Source of the DNA: RGIG2041 sp045537695
GTDB taxonomy: Bacteria > Bacillota > Clostridia > UBA1381 > UMGS1253
Assembly (NCBI GenBank): GCA_045537695.1
Contig: JAZSQB010000016.1
Span: 14,897-78,896 of the forward strand
Direction of reading: 5' to 3'
Length of the DNA stretch: 64,000 bases
The stretch's first letter is position 1, and each line of letters opens with the position of its first letter. This document shows positions 63,162 to 64,000 of this stretch, one piece after another. Made by a program: the position numbers and the translations under genes. The notes under the pieces are model-generated. The model worked only from the letters and a program-made list of their open reading frames with translations, did not search any database and had not been told where the DNA came from.

Positions 63162-63512
63162 TTACCTTTCCTTCCCTTTTGCAGTTGTAACAGATGCAAT
63201 CAGTTTTCTTCTTATCGTTCCACATTTGTTGAGCAGTTTTTTATATGTAGTTTCATCAATTTTACTTTTACGCATCAGTAATTCTAACCAATATTCTGTT
63301 TCAAAGCTTTCTTTAAGTGCAATTTCTAATTTATTTATAAAATCAGCTTTACTTTGAGCATATTTTGCTTCGTGAAGATTAGCACCGATAGATGAAGAAC
63401 ATCTTAATAATTGATTTACATACACAGAGCATCCTTTTATATTGTCGCATATATCTGATATTTCTATTGCAAAACTAATCGTTTCTTCTCTCAATACATT
63501 TTTGTATTCCAT
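63162..63512 (-). CDS. Four-helix-bundle protein (TIGR02436 / 23S IVS-like)
   Basis: 116 residues from ATG 63512, 8 bp after GGAG. Helical throughout, with family marks VNQLLRCSSSIGANLHEAKY and ALKESFETEYWLELLMR. The family includes proteins coded in 23S rRNA intervening sequences and is distantly like the Avd accessory protein of diversity-generating retroelements. Biochemical role unknown. The gene sits directly behind a hairpin array on the same strand, and a remnant copy and second array lie downstream. Confidence 0.85.
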   Translation of the reverse strand: MEYKNVLREETISFAIEISDICDNIKGCSVYVNQLLRCSSSIGANLHEAKYAQSKADFINKLEIALKESFETEYWLELLMRKSKIDETTYKKLLNKCGTIRRKLIASVTTAKGKER

Positions 63513-63528
63513 AATCATTTCTCCTTTG

Positions 63529-63740
63529 TCGATATACACGCTTTGCGTGTTCGATATATTTTGCTTCGCAAAATTCAATATAACCTCGCTTTACTCGGTT
63601 TCGATATGATATAAATCTCGTTGCCGTAAGGCAACATATCGAGCTGTCAGGCATATCGAGTTCTAATAGAACATATCGAAAATCTCGTAAGAGATTTATA
63701 TCGATGAGTGCTATGTGCGACAGAGTAGCACACAGCACTC
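63529..63740. repeat. Hairpin array 1 in front of the four-helix-bundle gene
   Basis: About eight consecutive hairpins: ACACGC-TTT-GCGTGT (63536), TTTTGC-TTC-GCAAAA (63559), a weak AACC/GGTT (63582), GTTGCC-GTAA-GGCAAC (63620), GCT-GTCA-GGC (63643), GTTCT-AAT-AGAAC (63660), AAATCTC-GTAA-GAGATTT (63680) and a large stem (63706-63740). They are separated by the 7-mer TCGATAT (63529, 63551, 63600) or its complement ATATCGA (63636, 63653, 63673, 63698). Stems differ; spacers are constant. Confidence 0.85.
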
Positions 63741-64000
63741 AAGCGTTGTTTCATTGTCCAAACTAATTTCCTCTATTTCTTTATCATCAAAAAATATAGG
63801 AAAGCGGAATTTTATGTGCTTTAAGAACCTACCATCAGGCTGTTCTTCTTCGTATAAATCAACACGCTCTACCAATAGGTTCATAAACTCTTTCTTTTCC
63901 AAATCTGTAAACGAATCATAAAAGTCATTAAAATACAGAAGATACTTGTAAATGTTCTTTCCTGTGATTTTATCTTGCTCTATATTAAATATCCTTGTTT
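63711..64000 (-). CDS. Serine recombinase, C-terminal part (partial)
   Basis: The frame enters from the right edge and gives about 96 residues: FNIEQDKITGKNIYKYLLYF, then LEKKEFMNLLVERVDLYEEE, PDGRFLKHIKFRFPIFFDD and LDNETTLECCVLLCRT. This is the typical tail of large serine recombinases of Clostridial mobile elements. The stop lies in the large hairpin of array 1, and the last 22 bp recur at 62330. The catalytic domain is outside the window. Confidence 0.85.
   Translation of the reverse strand, partial: TRIFNIEQDKITGKNIYKYLLYFNDFYDSFTDLEKKEFMNLLVERVDLYEEEQPDGRFLKHIKFRFPIFFDDKEIEEISLDNETTLECCVLLCRT
63718..63739. repeat. 22-bp direct repeat, right copy
   Basis: CGACAGAGTAGCACACAGCACT codes for the recombinase C-terminus. 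It recurs at 62330-62351 with one difference, flanking a module of about 1.37 kb. Confidence 0.8.

Noticed and set aside
63475..63738. 87-residue minus-strand ORF across hairpin array 1
   Set aside because: It runs through hairpins and spacers, has no ribosome site and overlaps both the recombinase end and the four-helix-bundle start; it is chance open frame.
63529..63740. CRISPR array
   Set aside because: The constant part is only 7 bp and the intervening sequences are self-complementary hairpins of unequal length, with no cas genes in view.

Overview
The window looks like chromosome of an anaerobic, gut-type Clostridia (Bacillota). The evidence is AGGAGG ribosome sites, TTGACA/TATAAT promoters, SpoVT, S-layer-homology (SLH) proteins, a T-box leader, class 1B PyrD with PyrK, ferredoxin-linked indolepyruvate oxidoreductase, a bile-salt-hydrolase-like enzyme and hexuronate genes. 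Almost all genes are on the minus strand. I cannot name the species.

Layout. 0-1.2 kb: a PTS IIC permease (cut by the left edge) divergent from a NiaR-type 3H repressor. 1.2-5.4 kb: SCP2-like, VanZ-like and two SLH proteins. 5.5-11.3 kb: cell-surface polysaccharide genes (sugar 4,6-dehydratase, CpsD/CpsC kinase pair, Wzm/Wzt-type ABC exporter). 11.3-15.2 kb: tlyA, dxs, an OapA-like membrane protein and a roughly 640-nt structured non-coding RNA that fits OLE RNA. 15.3-24.1 kb: an aryl-acid operon (ACT protein, phenylacetate-CoA ligase, iorB, iorA with an in-frame UGA, acyl-CoA ligase, amidohydrolase, Na+/solute symporter) led by a T-box whose specifier reads as UAC (Tyr). 24.2-31.5 kb: the pyr operon pyrC-K-D-F-E-B-I plus two membrane proteins. 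31.6-33.6 kb: a broken four-helix-bundle gene, tRNA-Leu, xpt and a small alarmone synthetase. 33.8-41.5 kb: a giant secreted heparinase-like protein and uxaAB. 41.7-46 kb: TspO, an SLH carboxypeptidase, a DUF378 protein, a structured leader with a 47-aa ORF, and QmcA/NfeD-like proteins. 46-55.7 kb: pgi, a P-loop protein, thrC, trxA, YigZ, hflX, secG, spoVT, an MFS carrier and carD. 55.9-61.2 kb: a heterodimeric ABC exporter, a flavodoxin and a choloylglycine hydrolase. 61.3-64 kb: an AT-rich accessory segment with a frameshifted acyltransferase, hairpin arrays around a four-helix-bundle gene, a zinc-ribbon membrane protein and the end of a serine recombinase.

The points that most deserve follow-up are: (1) the hairpin-array/four-helix-bundle module beside the recombinase, bounded by 22-bp direct repeats; (2) the UGA at the usual Cys codon of IorA; (3) the Tyr-type T-box ahead of what may be an arylacetate-to-aromatic-amino-acid route; (4) the OLE-type RNA with OapA; (5) a switch-like structured leader before a 47-aa ORF.
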